DNA from: Streptomyces sp. BR123
GTDB taxonomy: Bacteria; Actinomycetota; Actinomycetes; Streptomycetales; Streptomycetaceae
Reading direction: 5' to 3'
NCBI RefSeq assembly: GCF_013401435.1
Contig: NZ_JACBGN010000005.1
Coordinates: 1-64,000, forward strand
DNA length: 64,000 nt
A model generated the notes under the pieces. The model worked only from the letters and a program-made list of their open reading frames with translations, did not search any database and was not told the DNA's origin. Shown piece by piece: positions 8,447-17,377 of this stretch; the stretch's first letter is position 1; every line of letters begins with the position of its first letter. Both the position numbers and the translations under genes were made by a program.

Positions 8447-9025
8447 ATGGACACCCTCACGCCCCCGCACGGCGGCGGCCAGCCGCTGCTGCATCAGAAG
8501 GGCGCCGAGACGCAGGCGTTCGGCACGCTCAAGCAGCTGCCGATCGGCCTCGGCCACGACACCCGCATGTACGCCTGCCAGTGGCTGAACCGCGTCCTCG
8601 CCGACACGCAGATCCTCTACTCCCTCTACAAGAAGCACCACTGGCTCATGCGCGGAGCGACCTTCTACTCGCTCCACCTGATGCTGGACAAGCACGCCGA
8701 GGCCCAACTGGCCATCGTGGACGCGCTGGCCGAGCGGGTCCAGAGCCTCGGCGGCGTCGCCGTCGGAGACCCGCGCCACGTCGCGGAGCTGACGTCGATC
8801 CCCCGGCCGCCGGACGGCGTCGAGCCGGTGCCCGTCATGCTGTCGCGGCTCCTCGACGCGCACGAGCGGATCCTGATCGACGCCCGGGACGCCGCCGCCC
8901 GGCTCTCCGGGGAGGGCGACGAGGGCAGCGCCGACCTGCTCGTCTCCGATGTCATCCGTACCGGCGAAGCGCAGGTGTGGTTCCTGGCCGAGCACCTCGT
9001 GGACACCCCTCTGGTGCGCGGCTGA
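8447..9025 (+). CDS. Dps-family ferritin-like DNA-protection protein
   Basis: 192 residues, a four-helix ferritin-like protein. The Dps ferroxidase region is visible: a helix with NRVLADTQILYSLYKKHHW, where the His-Trp pair matches the conserved iron-binding helix, then HLMLDKHAEAQLAIVDALAERV, with Asp and Glu ligands one helix on. Dps proteins oxidise and store iron with peroxide and shield DNA. The ~35-residue N-terminal extension is rich in Gly and Pro. The ATG follows ACAGGAG at 8431-8437. The stop overlaps the next ATG (TGATG), so it is translationally coupled to the flavoprotein reductase. Confidence 0.85.
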   Translation: MDTLTPPHGGGQPLLHQKGAETQAFGTLKQLPIGLGHDTRMYACQWLNRVLADTQILYSLYKKHHWLMRGATFYSLHLMLDKHAEAQLAIVDALAERVQSLGGVAVGDPRHVAELTSIPRPPDGVEPVPVMLSRLLDAHERILIDARDAAARLSGEGDEGSADLLVSDVIRTGEAQVWFLAEHLVDTPLVRG

Positions 9026-10449
9026 TGGACACGTACGACGTCGTCGTGGTCGGCGGCGGACCGGCCGGCGAGGTCGTCGCCGACCGGACCGTCCGGTCGG
9101 GGCTGACCGCCGTCGTCGTCGAGGCCGAGGCCGTCGGCGGCGAGTGCTCCTACCGTGCCTGCGTGCCGAGCAAAGCCCTGCTGCGACCCGGCGCCGCCCG
9201 AGCGGAGGCCCGATCGGTGGACGGGGCCCGGCAGGCGGTCACGGCGGCACTCGACCCGGCGCGCGTGCTCGCCCGCCGCGACCGCTTCACCGGGCGCGGC
9301 GACGACACCGGCCAGTCCGACTGGCTCGACGGTGCGGGCATCGCGCTCGTACGAGGCCATGGCCGGCTCGCCGGAGAGCGCCGGGTGGAGGTGACCGGGG
9401 CCGACGGCACGGTCCGTACCCTGCGGGCCCGGCGCGCGGTCGTGGTCTGCACCGGCACGGAACCCGCTCTTCCGCCGGTCGAGGGGCTCGACCGGATCGG
9501 CGTGTGGACCAACCGGCAGGCCACCACGGCCGATGCGGTGCCCGGGCGGCTCGTCGTCATCGGCGGGGCAGTGGTGGCCTGCGAGATGGCCACCGCTTGG
9601 CGCTCGCTCGGCTCCCACGTCACCCTGCTGGTCCGCGATCAGGCCCTGCTGACCGGCTGGGAGCCGTGTGCCGGCGAAGAGGTCACTCGGGGGCTGAGCG
9701 ACCTGGGCGTCACGATCCGCTTCGGGGTGTCGGCCGTCCGGGTCGCCCGTGACGACGACACCCGCACGGTGACCGTGCATACCGACGACGGCACCGCCCT
9801 CGTCTGCGACGAGGTCCTCGCCGCCACCGGACGGCGGCCGCGCACCGCGGACCTCGGCCTGGACTCCGTGGGACTGTCGACCGGCGACTGGCTCGCGGTC
9901 GACGACACCTGCCGGGTCACCGCGGTCGAGGGCGACTGGCTCTACGCCGTCGGCGACGTGAACCACCGTGCGCCGCTGACCCACATGGCCAAGTACCAGG
10001 CCCGTGCGTGCGCGGCGGCGATCGCCGAGCGAGCCGCGGGGCGCCCTGCCGATACCGGCGGCCGGCAGCCGTGGAGCGCGGAGGCCGACCACATCGCCGT
10101 CCCGCAGGCCGTCTTCACCCGCCCCGAAGTCGCGAGCGTCGGGCTCACGGAACGCGCGGCACGCGAAGCGGGTCTCGCGGTACGCGTGGTGGAGTACCGC
10201 ATCGACGACGTCGCCGGCGCCGCGCTCCACGCGGACGACTACCGCGGTCTCGCCAAGCTCGTCGTCGACGAGACCCGAGGAGTTGTCGTCGGCTGCACGC
10301 TCACCGGCCCGATGGCGACCGAGCTCATCCACACCGCCACCGTGGCCATCGTGGGTGAGGTTCCCCTGGAGCGCCTGTGGCACGCCGTGCCCGCCTTTCC
10401 GACGGTGAGCGAGGTCTGGCTCCGGCTCCTGGAGGCGTACGGCCTCTGA
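9025..10449 (+). CDS. FAD/NAD(P)-dependent pyridine nucleotide-disulfide oxidoreductase
   Basis: 474 residues. Domains in order: FAD Rossmann motif VVVGGGPAG (7-15); redox-active disulfide Cys41-x4-Cys46 in GGECSYRACVPSK; second Rossmann motif LVVIGGAVVACE (~170-185) for NAD(P)H; the GDV flavin motif LYAVGDVN (~310); and a C-terminal dimerisation domain lacking the His-x4-Glu end typical of lipoamide dehydrogenase and lacking the C-terminal cysteines of mercuric reductase. It is most like the mercuric-reductase/dihydrolipoamide-dehydrogenase branch of unknown substrate. In the second Rossmann motif GGAVVA replaces the usual GGGxxx, so cofactor preference is unclear. It sits in the operon directly after dps. 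Confidence 0.85.
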   Translation: MDTYDVVVVGGGPAGEVVADRTVRSGLTAVVVEAEAVGGECSYRACVPSKALLRPGAARAEARSVDGARQAVTAALDPARVLARRDRFTGRGDDTGQSDWLDGAGIALVRGHGRLAGERRVEVTGADGTVRTLRARRAVVVCTGTEPALPPVEGLDRIGVWTNRQATTADAVPGRLVVIGGAVVACEMATAWRSLGSHVTLLVRDQALLTGWEPCAGEEVTRGLSDLGVTIRFGVSAVRVARDDDTRTVTVHTDDGTALVCDEVLAATGRRPRTADLGLDSVGLSTGDWLAVDDTCRVTAVEGDWLYAVGDVNHRAPLTHMAKYQARACAAAIAERAAGRPADTGGRQPWSAEADHIAVPQAVFTRPEVASVGLTERAAREAGLAVRVVEYRIDDVAGAALHADDYRGLAKLVVDETRGVVVGCTLTGPMATELIHTATVAIVGEVPLERLWHAVPAFPTVSEVWLRLLEAYGL

Positions 10450-10552
10450 GGCGAGACCCCGCCCGATCGCCGCACCTGCTCGGCCGGAACGGCGCACCTC
10501 CCGCCCGACCGGGCGCACCCGAACGTTTCACCACCCGACAAGGGAAACCCCC

Positions 10553-11161
10553 ATGCATCCCACGAGGCGCTCCCTCGCCCTCGGCCTCGCCCTGCCCGCG
10601 ACGCTGGCCGCCCTGGTAGGCGCCGCACCCGCCGCACCCGCGAGCCGCCCAGCCGCCGCCGACACCGGCACCGACCGGCACGACCCCAAGCCCACGCTCG
10701 TCCTGGTCCACATCGCCGCGTTCACCCCGGACAAGGGCGAGAGCGCGGCCGGGCTCGCCGCCAAGTTCCCCGGCTCCACCCTCGGCGACACCGTGAACCC
10801 GCGGTCGTACCCGCTGCCCGGCGGTGGTACCGGCACCGAACTCGTCATCGAACGGTCCAAGCCCCACCAGCAGTTCGCCGCCGACGTCCCCACCGCCGAC
10901 GCGGCCGTCATGGCCGTGACCCAGCGCCCGGTCGCCACCGCCGCGCTGGAGGAGAGGGCCGGGGAAGCGGCCTGGAGGACGATCCCGTCCCGGGCGCTGA
11001 TCGCCACCGCCGACAAGAACATCCCGCCGGCCGCCGAACGGTGGATGGCCCGGCGCGCCGGTTCGCAGATCACCGAGGTGGACGCGTCCCATGCAATCGC
11101 GGTCTCCCGCCCGGCCGTGGTCACCCACGTGATCCTCGCCGCCGCGCGGGCGACCCGCTGA
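10553..11161 (+). CDS. Exported alpha/beta-hydrolase remnant lacking the nucleophile region
   Basis: 202 residues. An N-terminal Tat-like signal (TRRSLALGLALPATLAALVG) is followed by PTLVLVH, the first strand of an alpha/beta hydrolase. The sequence then jumps straight to FTPDKGESAAGLAAKFPGS, which matches the region after the catalytic serine in the paralogues at 15217 and 31160 (there EEGESLGELQGRFPDS). About 75 residues containing the GHSYGG nucleophile elbow are missing. The later part (AWRTIPSRALIATADK...DASHAIAVSRPAVV) aligns well with the paralogues and keeps the catalytic-histidine region. The frame is open and has an upstream RBS, so a protein may be made but should not be a serine hydrolase. 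Confidence 0.75.
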   Translation: MHPTRRSLALGLALPATLAALVGAAPAAPASRPAAADTGTDRHDPKPTLVLVHIAAFTPDKGESAAGLAAKFPGSTLGDTVNPRSYPLPGGGTGTELVIERSKPHQQFAADVPTADAAVMAVTQRPVATAALEERAGEAAWRTIPSRALIATADKNIPPAAERWMARRAGSQITEVDASHAIAVSRPAVVTHVILAAARATR

Positions 11162-11205
11162 GTCCCCGACTGTCCCCTCCCGTACACCCCGAAGGAGAAC
11201 CCCTC

Positions 11206-12159
11206 ATGAAGAACCGTCCGGTCCTCGAACCCGCCGCCCAGGCGTTCGCCGACGCCACCGCCCAGCCGCCGTACCTCTACCAGATCTCCGTCGCCGAAGG
11301 CCGCAAGGCCGTGGACGACGTCCAGAGCGGCGAGGGTGTTCCCCTGCCCGAGGCCGACGAGGAGTGGATCACCGTCCACGGCGGCCCGACCGGCGACGTC
11401 CGTGCCCGCATCGTCCGCCCCCGCGGCGCCACCGGCCCGCTTCCCGTCGTCCTCTACATCCACGGCGCGGGCTGGGTCTTCGGCAACGCCCACACCCACG
11501 ACCGCCTCGTCCGTGAACTCGCCGTCGGCACCGGGGCGGCCGTGGTCTTCCCCGAGTACGACCTCTCGCCCGAGGCGCGCTACCCCGTCGCGATCGAGCA
11601 GAACTACAGCGTCGCCCAGTGGGTCGCCCGCGAGGGACACCACAAGGACCTCGACGGCACACGGATCGCCGTCGCAGGCGACTCGGTCGGCGGCAACATG
11701 AGCGCCGCCCTCACCCTCATGGCCAAGCAGCGCGGCGACGTCACGCTCGTCCAGCAGGTCCTCTTCTACCCGGTCACGGACGCGAGCTTCGACACCGACT
11801 CGTACCACCAGTTCGGTGAGGGCTACTTCCTGCGCCGCGACGCCATGAAGTGGTTCTGGGACCAGTACACGACGGACGAGGCCGAGCGTGCCCAGATCAC
11901 CGCCTCGCCGCTGCGCGCCTCCACCGAGCAGCTCACCGGCCTGCCGCCGGCCCTGGTCGTCACCGCCGAGGCCGACGTCCTGCGCGACGAGGGCGAGGCG
12001 TACGCGGCGAAGCTCCGTGCCGCCGGGGTGCCCGTCACCGCCCTGCGCGTCCAGGGCGTCATCCACGACTTCGTGATGCTGAACGCGCTGCGCGAGACGC
12101 AGGCCGCGGAACTCGCCATCGGTCTCGCCACCGACACCCTCCGGAAGGCCCTCGCGTGA
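11206..12159 (+). CDS. HSL-type alpha/beta-hydrolase (esterase/lipase)
   Basis: 317 residues. It has the hormone-sensitive-lipase family layout: the oxyanion-hole motif reads HGAGW (86-90) instead of the usual HGGG, the nucleophile elbow is GDSVGG with Ser160, Asp is expected near TAEADVLRDEGEAYA (~258-265), and His in GVIHDF (~287). These enzymes hydrolyse short acyl esters and aryl or small-molecule esters. The start follows GAAGGAG at 11191-11197. Its stop overlaps the next gene's GTG (GTGA), so it is coupled to the YtcJ-type amidohydrolase, hinting that the two act on one substrate in sequence; that link is inference. Confidence 0.87.
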   Translation: MKNRPVLEPAAQAFADATAQPPYLYQISVAEGRKAVDDVQSGEGVPLPEADEEWITVHGGPTGDVRARIVRPRGATGPLPVVLYIHGAGWVFGNAHTHDRLVRELAVGTGAAVVFPEYDLSPEARYPVAIEQNYSVAQWVAREGHHKDLDGTRIAVAGDSVGGNMSAALTLMAKQRGDVTLVQQVLFYPVTDASFDTDSYHQFGEGYFLRRDAMKWFWDQYTTDEAERAQITASPLRASTEQLTGLPPALVVTAEADVLRDEGEAYAAKLRAAGVPVTALRVQGVIHDFVMLNALRETQAAELAIGLATDTLRKALA

Positions 12160-14051
12160 CCGGGCCGTCGACCAGCATGCCGGTGGCGGGCCTCGTGCCC
12201 GCCCCGCGGCGGGAACTCGAGCAGGCTGACCTCCTCGTCCGCAACGCCAAGGTGTTCACGGGTGACCCCGACCGTCCCGAGGCCCGCGCCCTCGCGATCC
12301 GCGACGGCCGGGTCGCGGCCCTCGGCGACGACCACGACCTCGCCCACCTCGTCGGGCCCGGCACCAAGGTCGTCGACGCTCTCGGCCGCCGGGTGATCCC
12401 CGGCCTGAACGACTCGCACCTGCACGTGATCCGGGGCGGCCTGAACTATGTTCTGGAGCTGCGCTGGGACGGGGTCCGCAGTCTGCGCCACGCTCTGGCG
12501 ATGCTGCGCGAGCAGGCCGGACGCACGCCCAAGGGGCAGTGGATCCGGGTCGTCGGCGGCTGGACCGCCGAACAGTTCGCCGAGCGCCGGATGCCGACCG
12601 TCGCCGAGCTGAACGCGGCCGCCCCCGACACCCCGGTGTTCGTCCTTCACCTGTACCAGTCGGCGTTGATGAACCGGGCCGCGGTGCGGGCCGCCGGTTT
12701 CACCCGGGAGACCCCCGACCCGCGCGGCGGGCAGATCGTACGCGGCCGGGACGGCGAACCCAACGGCGTCCTCCTCGCCGCGCCGAGCGCTCTCGTCCTG
12801 TACTCGACCCTGGCCAAGGCGCCGGCTCTCGACGAGGCCGACAAGCGGACGTCGACGCGCCACTTCCTGCGCGAGCTGAACCGCTTCGGACTGACGTCCG
12901 CAGTCGACGCCGCCGGAGGGTTCCAGAACTTCCCCGACAACTACGCGACGGTCGTCGACCTCGCCAGGTCGGGGGAGCTGTCCCTCCGGATCGCCTACCA
13001 CCTCTTCCCGCAGACGGCCGGGCAGGAGCTCGCCGACCTCAAGCGCTGGACCGAGATGGTCAAGCCCGGGGACGGGGACGAGTGGCTCCGGCTGAACGGC
13101 GCGGGAGAGAACCTGACGTGGGCCGCCGCCGACTTCGAGAACTTCTCCGAGCCCCGGCCCGAGCTCGCCGCAGGCTACGAAACCGAGTTCGAGGGCGCTG
13201 TACGGCTCCTGCTCGAGAACGGCTGGGGATTCAGGCTCCACGCGACCTACGACGAGACGATCCGGCGCGACCTGGCCGTCTTCGAGAAGCTCGCCGCGGA
13301 GGGACTCTTCCCCGGCGGCAACCGCTGGCTCTTCGACCACGCGGAGACGGTCTCGGTCGGCAGCCTCGACCGGATCGCCGCCCTCGGCGGCGCCGTCTCG
13401 GTCCAGAACCGGATGTCCTTCCAGGGCGCCGCGTTCCTCGACCGCTACGGCGCCGAGGCGGCCGCCCACACCCCGCCGGTCCGGGCCATGCTCGACCGCG
13501 GCCTGACCGTCGCCGCCGGAACCGACGCGACCCGCGTCTCCTCGTACAACCCGTGGGTCGCCCTCCACTGGCTGGTCACCGGGCGCACCGTCGGCGGCAC
13601 CGCGCTCTACCCGGCCGGGAACCTGATCGACCGGGAGACCGCCCTCGGCCTCTACACCCGGGGCGGAGCGCGGCTCACCGGCGAGCAGGACGTCAAGGGA
13701 ACCCTGCGGGAGGGCTGCTACGGCGACCTCGCGATCCTCTCCGACGACTTCCTCACCGTGCCCGAGGACGTCATTCCCGACATCGAGTCCGTCCTCACCG
13801 TCGTCGGCGGCCGGATCGTCTACGCGACCGCGGAGTACGAGGGCCTCGACGAGGCCGTCCCGCCGGTGAGCCTCGAGTGGAGCCCCGTGGCCCACTTCGG
13901 CGGCTACCAGTCGGGCCAGGGGGGCGCCTACCAGGCATCGCTGGTGGCCGAGGCCGTCGCCGAGTCCGAGCAGCACCGCCGGTGGCGCGTCGCGCGCGGC
14001 TCCGTCCCCGAGACGGCGCCGTCCTTCGTCGACCCCTGCTTCGATCACTGA
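12156..14051 (+). CDS. YtcJ-type metal-dependent amidohydrolase
   Basis: 631 residues from GTG at 12156, which overlaps the upstream stop codon; ATG at 12177 is the alternative. Amidohydrolase-superfamily features: an N-terminal beta-sandwich (DLLVRNAKVFTGD...ALAIRDGRVAALG), the metal motif NDSHLHV (His-x-His), later metal ligands in LHATYD and FDHAETV, and the final aspartate in AAGTDATRVSSYNPW. This is the YtcJ/amidohydrolase 3 pattern, found in enzymes that hydrolyse exocyclic amides such as N-substituted formamides. The natural substrate is unknown. It sits in the middle of an operon of hydrolases, suggesting breakdown of an imported organic compound. Confidence 0.87.
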   Translation: MTGPSTSMPVAGLVPAPRRELEQADLLVRNAKVFTGDPDRPEARALAIRDGRVAALGDDHDLAHLVGPGTKVVDALGRRVIPGLNDSHLHVIRGGLNYVLELRWDGVRSLRHALAMLREQAGRTPKGQWIRVVGGWTAEQFAERRMPTVAELNAAAPDTPVFVLHLYQSALMNRAAVRAAGFTRETPDPRGGQIVRGRDGEPNGVLLAAPSALVLYSTLAKAPALDEADKRTSTRHFLRELNRFGLTSAVDAAGGFQNFPDNYATVVDLARSGELSLRIAYHLFPQTAGQELADLKRWTEMVKPGDGDEWLRLNGAGENLTWAAADFENFSEPRPELAAGYETEFEGAVRLLLENGWGFRLHATYDETIRRDLAVFEKLAAEGLFPGGNRWLFDHAETVSVGSLDRIAALGGAVSVQNRMSFQGAAFLDRYGAEAAAHTPPVRAMLDRGLTVAAGTDATRVSSYNPWVALHWLVTGRTVGGTALYPAGNLIDRETALGLYTRGGARLTGEQDVKGTLREGCYGDLAILSDDFLTVPEDVIPDIESVLTVVGGRIVYATAEYEGLDEAVPPVSLEWSPVAHFGGYQSGQGGAYQASLVAEAVAESEQHRRWRVARGSVPETAPSFVDPCFDH

Positions 14052-14065
14052 AAGAGAGACATCCG

Positions 14066-14794
14066 ATGACTGCCGCCTCCCCGGCCGACGACGGCGACGA
14101 ACAGGACTCGGCCGCGGCCCCGGGACGTCGTTTCGAGCCGGACCTCCGGTCGATGACACGGATCAACCTGCGCCCCATCGCCTCACCCATGCCGCTCGGG
14201 TTCTTCACGATCGCCATCGCGTCCGTGATGACGGGCTGCCTCCAGCTAGGGATCTTCGGCGAGGAGGCCCGCACCGCCGTCGCCTTCACCGTGCTGCCGG
14301 CCTTCGTCCTCCAACTCCTGGTCAGTTTCCTGGCTTTCGGCGCCCGTGACGTGATCGCGGCCACGCTGATGGCGGTGTTCGCCGGCAGCTGGCTGCCCTA
14401 CGCACTCATCATGCTCAGCGGCGCGGCCGACGGCCTGAAGGTCCTCGGCGTCTTCAACCTGGCGCTCCTCTGCTTCGGCGCGCTGATGACCGCCGTGACC
14501 GGGCCCAAGCGGGCGCTGTGGCTCGTCCTCGCGGTCTCCCTGCCCCGCTGGGCGGCCACCGGCCTCGCGGGCGTCACCGGCGCCGAATGGCTGACGCGCA
14601 CGTCCGGGGTGCTCGGCCTTGTGGTGGCGCTGGTCGCGATGTACACGGCGTTCGCTCTGATGCTCGAGGACATGCGCAGCGAGCAGGTCCTGCCGATCGG
14701 CCGCAGCGGCCCCGCCCACCTCGCCGTGGAAGGCGACCTCGCCGTCCAGCTCCGCAACCTGGAACGCCAGGCGGGCGTGCGCCGCACTCTCTGA
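14066..14794 (+). CDS. GPR1/FUN34/YaaH-like membrane protein (putative acetate/organic-acid transporter)
   Basis: 242 residues with six hydrophobic helices between about residues 40 and 200. The segment NLRPIASPMPLGFFTIAIASVM resembles the NPAPLGL-type start of helix 1 in the acetate/succinate transporter family, although the full signature is altered. A soluble C-terminal tail (EQVLPIGRSG...LAVQLRNLERQAG) is an unusual extension. It could export or import a carboxylate produced by the hydrolases upstream. ATG at 14066 is 14 bp after the amidohydrolase stop and preceded by AAAGAGAG. Confidence 0.65.
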   Translation: MTAASPADDGDEQDSAAAPGRRFEPDLRSMTRINLRPIASPMPLGFFTIAIASVMTGCLQLGIFGEEARTAVAFTVLPAFVLQLLVSFLAFGARDVIAATLMAVFAGSWLPYALIMLSGAADGLKVLGVFNLALLCFGALMTAVTGPKRALWLVLAVSLPRWAATGLAGVTGAEWLTRTSGVLGLVVALVAMYTAFALMLEDMRSEQVLPIGRSGPAHLAVEGDLAVQLRNLERQAGVRRTL

Positions 14795-14838
14795 TCGGAG
14801 CCACCGACCCGTCGCACCACGACCACACAGGAGCGCGC

Positions 14839-15171
14839 ATGGAACCCCAAGTGGCCGACCGGCCCGAGAAGTCCCGGTACGAGATCCTCGCCGACGCCGA
14901 CGGCGACGGCGACGGCGACGGCACCGAGACCGCGGGCTTCGCCGAGTATCACCTCTCCGAGGGCGAGATCGCCTTCGTCCACACCGAGATCGATCCCCGC
15001 TTCGGCGGCCGGGGGCTGGGCGGGCTGCTCGCCCGCGACGCCCTCGACGACGCCCGTGCCCGTGGGCTGAGCGTCCTGCCGTACTGCCCCTTCATCCGGG
15101 GCTGGATCGGCAAGAACCCCGAGTACGCCGACCTGGTGCCCGAGGCGCGCCGCGCCCGCTTCGGCCTGTGA
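14839..15171 (+). CDS. GNAT-like N-acetyltransferase (YjdJ-type small GNAT)
   Basis: 110 residues. Compact GNAT fold: AGFAEYHLSEGEIAFVHTEIDPRF (strands 2-4), the acetyl-CoA pyrophosphate loop RFGGRGLGGLLARDALDDA (R-x-x-G-x-G/A pattern), then VLPYCPFIRGWIGKNPEYADLV at the end. The CPF...W...P.Y ending is typical of the small Gcn5-related proteins resembling Arabidopsis At1g77540 and bacterial YjdJ. A short Asp-Gly repeat (about residues 20-28), from a GACGGC tandem, lies in the loop before strand 2. It is in the operon, 44 bp after the membrane protein. Confidence 0.8.
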   Translation: MEPQVADRPEKSRYEILADADGDGDGDGTETAGFAEYHLSEGEIAFVHTEIDPRFGGRGLGGLLARDALDDARARGLSVLPYCPFIRGWIGKNPEYADLVPEARRARFGL

Positions 15172-15216
15172 ACCCACCCGCACACCTTCCCCATCCACTC
15201 ACCGAGGAGTTCCCCC

Positions 15217-15942
15217 ATGTCCCGGCACGCCCGCCCCACCGTCGTCCTGGTCCACGGCGCCTTCGCCGATGCCTCCAGCTTCGCTCGCGTCATCCCCGAA
15301 CTGACCGCCGCCGGCCTCGCCGTGGTGGCCCCGGCGGTGCCCAACCGCAGCCTCGTCGACGACGCCGCGTACATCGCCTCGGTGGTCCGTGCCGTCGAAG
15401 GCCCCGTGATCCTGGTGGGGCACTCCTACGGCGGCGCCGTCATCACCCTCGCCGGTACGGAGGACAACGTCCGCGCCCTGGTGTACCTCGCGGGATACGC
15501 GCTGGAGGAGGGCGAGAGTCTGGGCGAACTGCAGGGCCGCTTCCCCGACTCCGGTCTCGCCGACGCGCTCGTCCACACCCCGTTCCCGGTGCCCGGCTCC
15601 ACCGGCACCGGCACTGATGTCTCGGTGGCGGTCGACCGGTTCCCCGCTCTGTTCGCGGCGGACGTCGCCCCCGACCTCGCCGCGGTGCTCGCCGTCTCCC
15701 AGCGCCCCCTGGCCGCACGGGCCTTCTCGGAGGCGGCACCGGTCGCCGCGTGGAGGACCAAGCCCTCGTGGGGCCTGGTCGCGTCCTCCGACCGCACGAT
15801 CAACCCCGATGTGGAGCGGTACGGGTACGAGCGTGCCGGCATGACCACCGTCGAGGTCGACTCCTCACACCTGGTCATGCTCGCCCAGCCCAAGGCCGTG
15901 GCGGAGCTGATACTGGACGCGGCCCGCTCCACGGGGCACTGA
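15217..15942 (+). CDS. Alpha/beta-fold hydrolase
   Basis: 241 residues. The strand-1 loop VLVHGAFADASSF provides the oxyanion hole, the nucleophile elbow is VGHSYGG with Ser70, acid is likely in ASSDRTI (~residue 190), and His in DSSHLVM (~213). This subfamily (HGAFADA...GHSYGG) is common in Streptomyces and related to plant hydroxynitrile-lyase/esterase-like proteins; substrates are unknown. It is a close relative of the gene at 31160 and an intact counterpart of the deleted version at 10553. It ends the operon that starts at 7177. The RBS GAGGAG lies just before the ATG. Confidence 0.87.
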   Translation: MSRHARPTVVLVHGAFADASSFARVIPELTAAGLAVVAPAVPNRSLVDDAAYIASVVRAVEGPVILVGHSYGGAVITLAGTEDNVRALVYLAGYALEEGESLGELQGRFPDSGLADALVHTPFPVPGSTGTGTDVSVAVDRFPALFAADVAPDLAAVLAVSQRPLAARAFSEAAPVAAWRTKPSWGLVASSDRTINPDVERYGYERAGMTTVEVDSSHLVMLAQPKAVAELILDAARSTGH

Positions 15943-16045
15943 TCCGACGCTTGAACAACGAACGATTGGTCTATGCCGTTCGAACGCGGTAGCTTTCCGA
16001 AACGCCCGCCGAGAGCATGCGGTGGGCGATCGGAGGAGCCCACCC

Positions 16046-17377
16046 ATGAGGTTCGGGGCGAGGTTCGCGCTCGCCGTCATCACCTTCGCCGTGACCGCCA
16101 CCGCCTGCGGCACCCCGCAGGAAAGCGGTTCGCGGTCGCACACCACCGCGGACTGCGCACCGTACGCCCGCTACGGCAGGCACCCCGGCACCGAGGTCAC
16201 CGTGTACGCGGAGAACCGGGACCGGGAAGCCGACCTGTTCGAAGCGACGTGGGCGGACTTCGCCGACTGCACGGGAATCGGCGTCCGGTACGAGGGGGAC
16301 GGGGAGTTCGAGGCCCAGATCCAGGTCCGGGTCGACGGCGGGAGCGCCCCTGACGTGGCGTTCTTCCCTCAGCCTGGCCTCATGGAACGCTTCGCGCGGA
16401 CAGGGAAGCTCAAGCCCGTGAGCGCCGGGGTCGCAGCCCTCGCGAAGCAGGGCTGGTCGGCGGACTGGAACAGCTACGCGACCGTGGACGGCACCCTCTA
16501 CGGCACTCCGCTGGTCGCCAATGTGAAGTCGTTCGTCTGGTACTCCCCGAAGTTCTTCCGGGACAAGGGACTGAGCGTTCCCCGCACATGGACCGAGCTG
16601 ATGGCCGTCACCGAGAAGGTCGCGGCGTCGGGCGTCAAGCCATGGTGCGCGGGCATCGAGTCCGCCGAGGCGACCGGCTGGCCCGTGACGGACTGGATCG
16701 AGGACGTCCTGCTGCGTCAGCAGGGCACGGACGTCTACGACCAATGGGTCGCCCACGAGATCCCGTTCAACGACCCGCGTGTGATCAAGGCCATGGACAC
16801 CGTGGGATCCATCCTCAGGAACGACCGGTACGCCAACGGCGGTTTCGGTCCGGCCCGGTCGATGGCGTCGATCTCCTTCCAGGAGGCCGGCACCCCCGTC
16901 CTCTCCGGCGACTGCGCGATGCACCGCCAGGCCTCGTTCTACGCCGACATGTGGCCGAAAGGCACCGAGATCGGACCGGACAGGGACGTCCACACCTTCC
17001 TCCTGCCCGGAGCCGACCCGGCCAGCCGCCCCGTACTGGGCGGTGGAGTGTTCACTGCGGCATTCGCCGACCGCCCCGAGGTGCGGGCGTTCCAGGAGTA
17101 CCTGGCCTCCGCCGACTTCGCGAACGCGCGGATGAAGAAGGGCCCGTTCGTCTCAGCGAACAAGGGCGTCGATCCGGCGAACGCCGCGACCCCGGTCGAC
17201 AGTCTCTCGATCCGACTGCTCCAGGACCCCCGGACACAGTTCAGGTTCGACGGTTCGGACCTGATGCCCGCGTCGGTCGGCGCCGGGACGTTCTGGAAGG
17301 GAGCAGTCGACTGGATCGGCGGCACGAGCACCCGGCAGGTCGCCGACTCCGTCGAACGGTCCTGGCCGAGAAACTGA
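16046..17377 (+). CDS. ABC-transporter extracellular solute-binding lipoprotein (sugar-type)
   Basis: 443 residues. The signal peptide ends in a lipobox-like VTATAC, with Cys21 as lipidation site. The mature part has the family-1 sugar-binding fold: VTVYAENRDREADLFEATWADF, then DVAFFPQPGLMERFA, YGTPLVANVKSFVWYSPKFF and WCAGIESAEATGWPVTDWIED. This is closest to alpha-glucoside binding proteins of the AglE type. It would capture an oligosaccharide or glycoside outside the membrane. ATG at 16046 follows CGGAGGAG. The stop overlaps the first permease's ATG, so the importer is translationally coupled. No ATP-binding subunit lies nearby; sugar importers in Streptomyces often share the MsiK ATPase, so this is expected. 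Confidence 0.88.
   Translation: MRFGARFALAVITFAVTATACGTPQESGSRSHTTADCAPYARYGRHPGTEVTVYAENRDREADLFEATWADFADCTGIGVRYEGDGEFEAQIQVRVDGGSAPDVAFFPQPGLMERFARTGKLKPVSAGVAALAKQGWSADWNSYATVDGTLYGTPLVANVKSFVWYSPKFFRDKGLSVPRTWTELMAVTEKVAASGVKPWCAGIESAEATGWPVTDWIEDVLLRQQGTDVYDQWVAHEIPFNDPRVIKAMDTVGSILRNDRYANGGFGPARSMASISFQEAGTPVLSGDCAMHRQASFYADMWPKGTEIGPDRDVHTFLLPGADPASRPVLGGGVFTAAFADRPEVRAFQEYLASADFANARMKKGPFVSANKGVDPANAATPVDSLSIRLLQDPRTQFRFDGSDLMPASVGAGTFWKGAVDWIGGTSTRQVADSVERSWPRN

Noticed and set aside
12539-14794. Alternative plus-strand frame over the amidohydrolase and membrane protein
   Set aside because: Only its last part (from 14066) is real; the rest is Arg/Pro-rich out-of-frame translation of the amidohydrolase gene.
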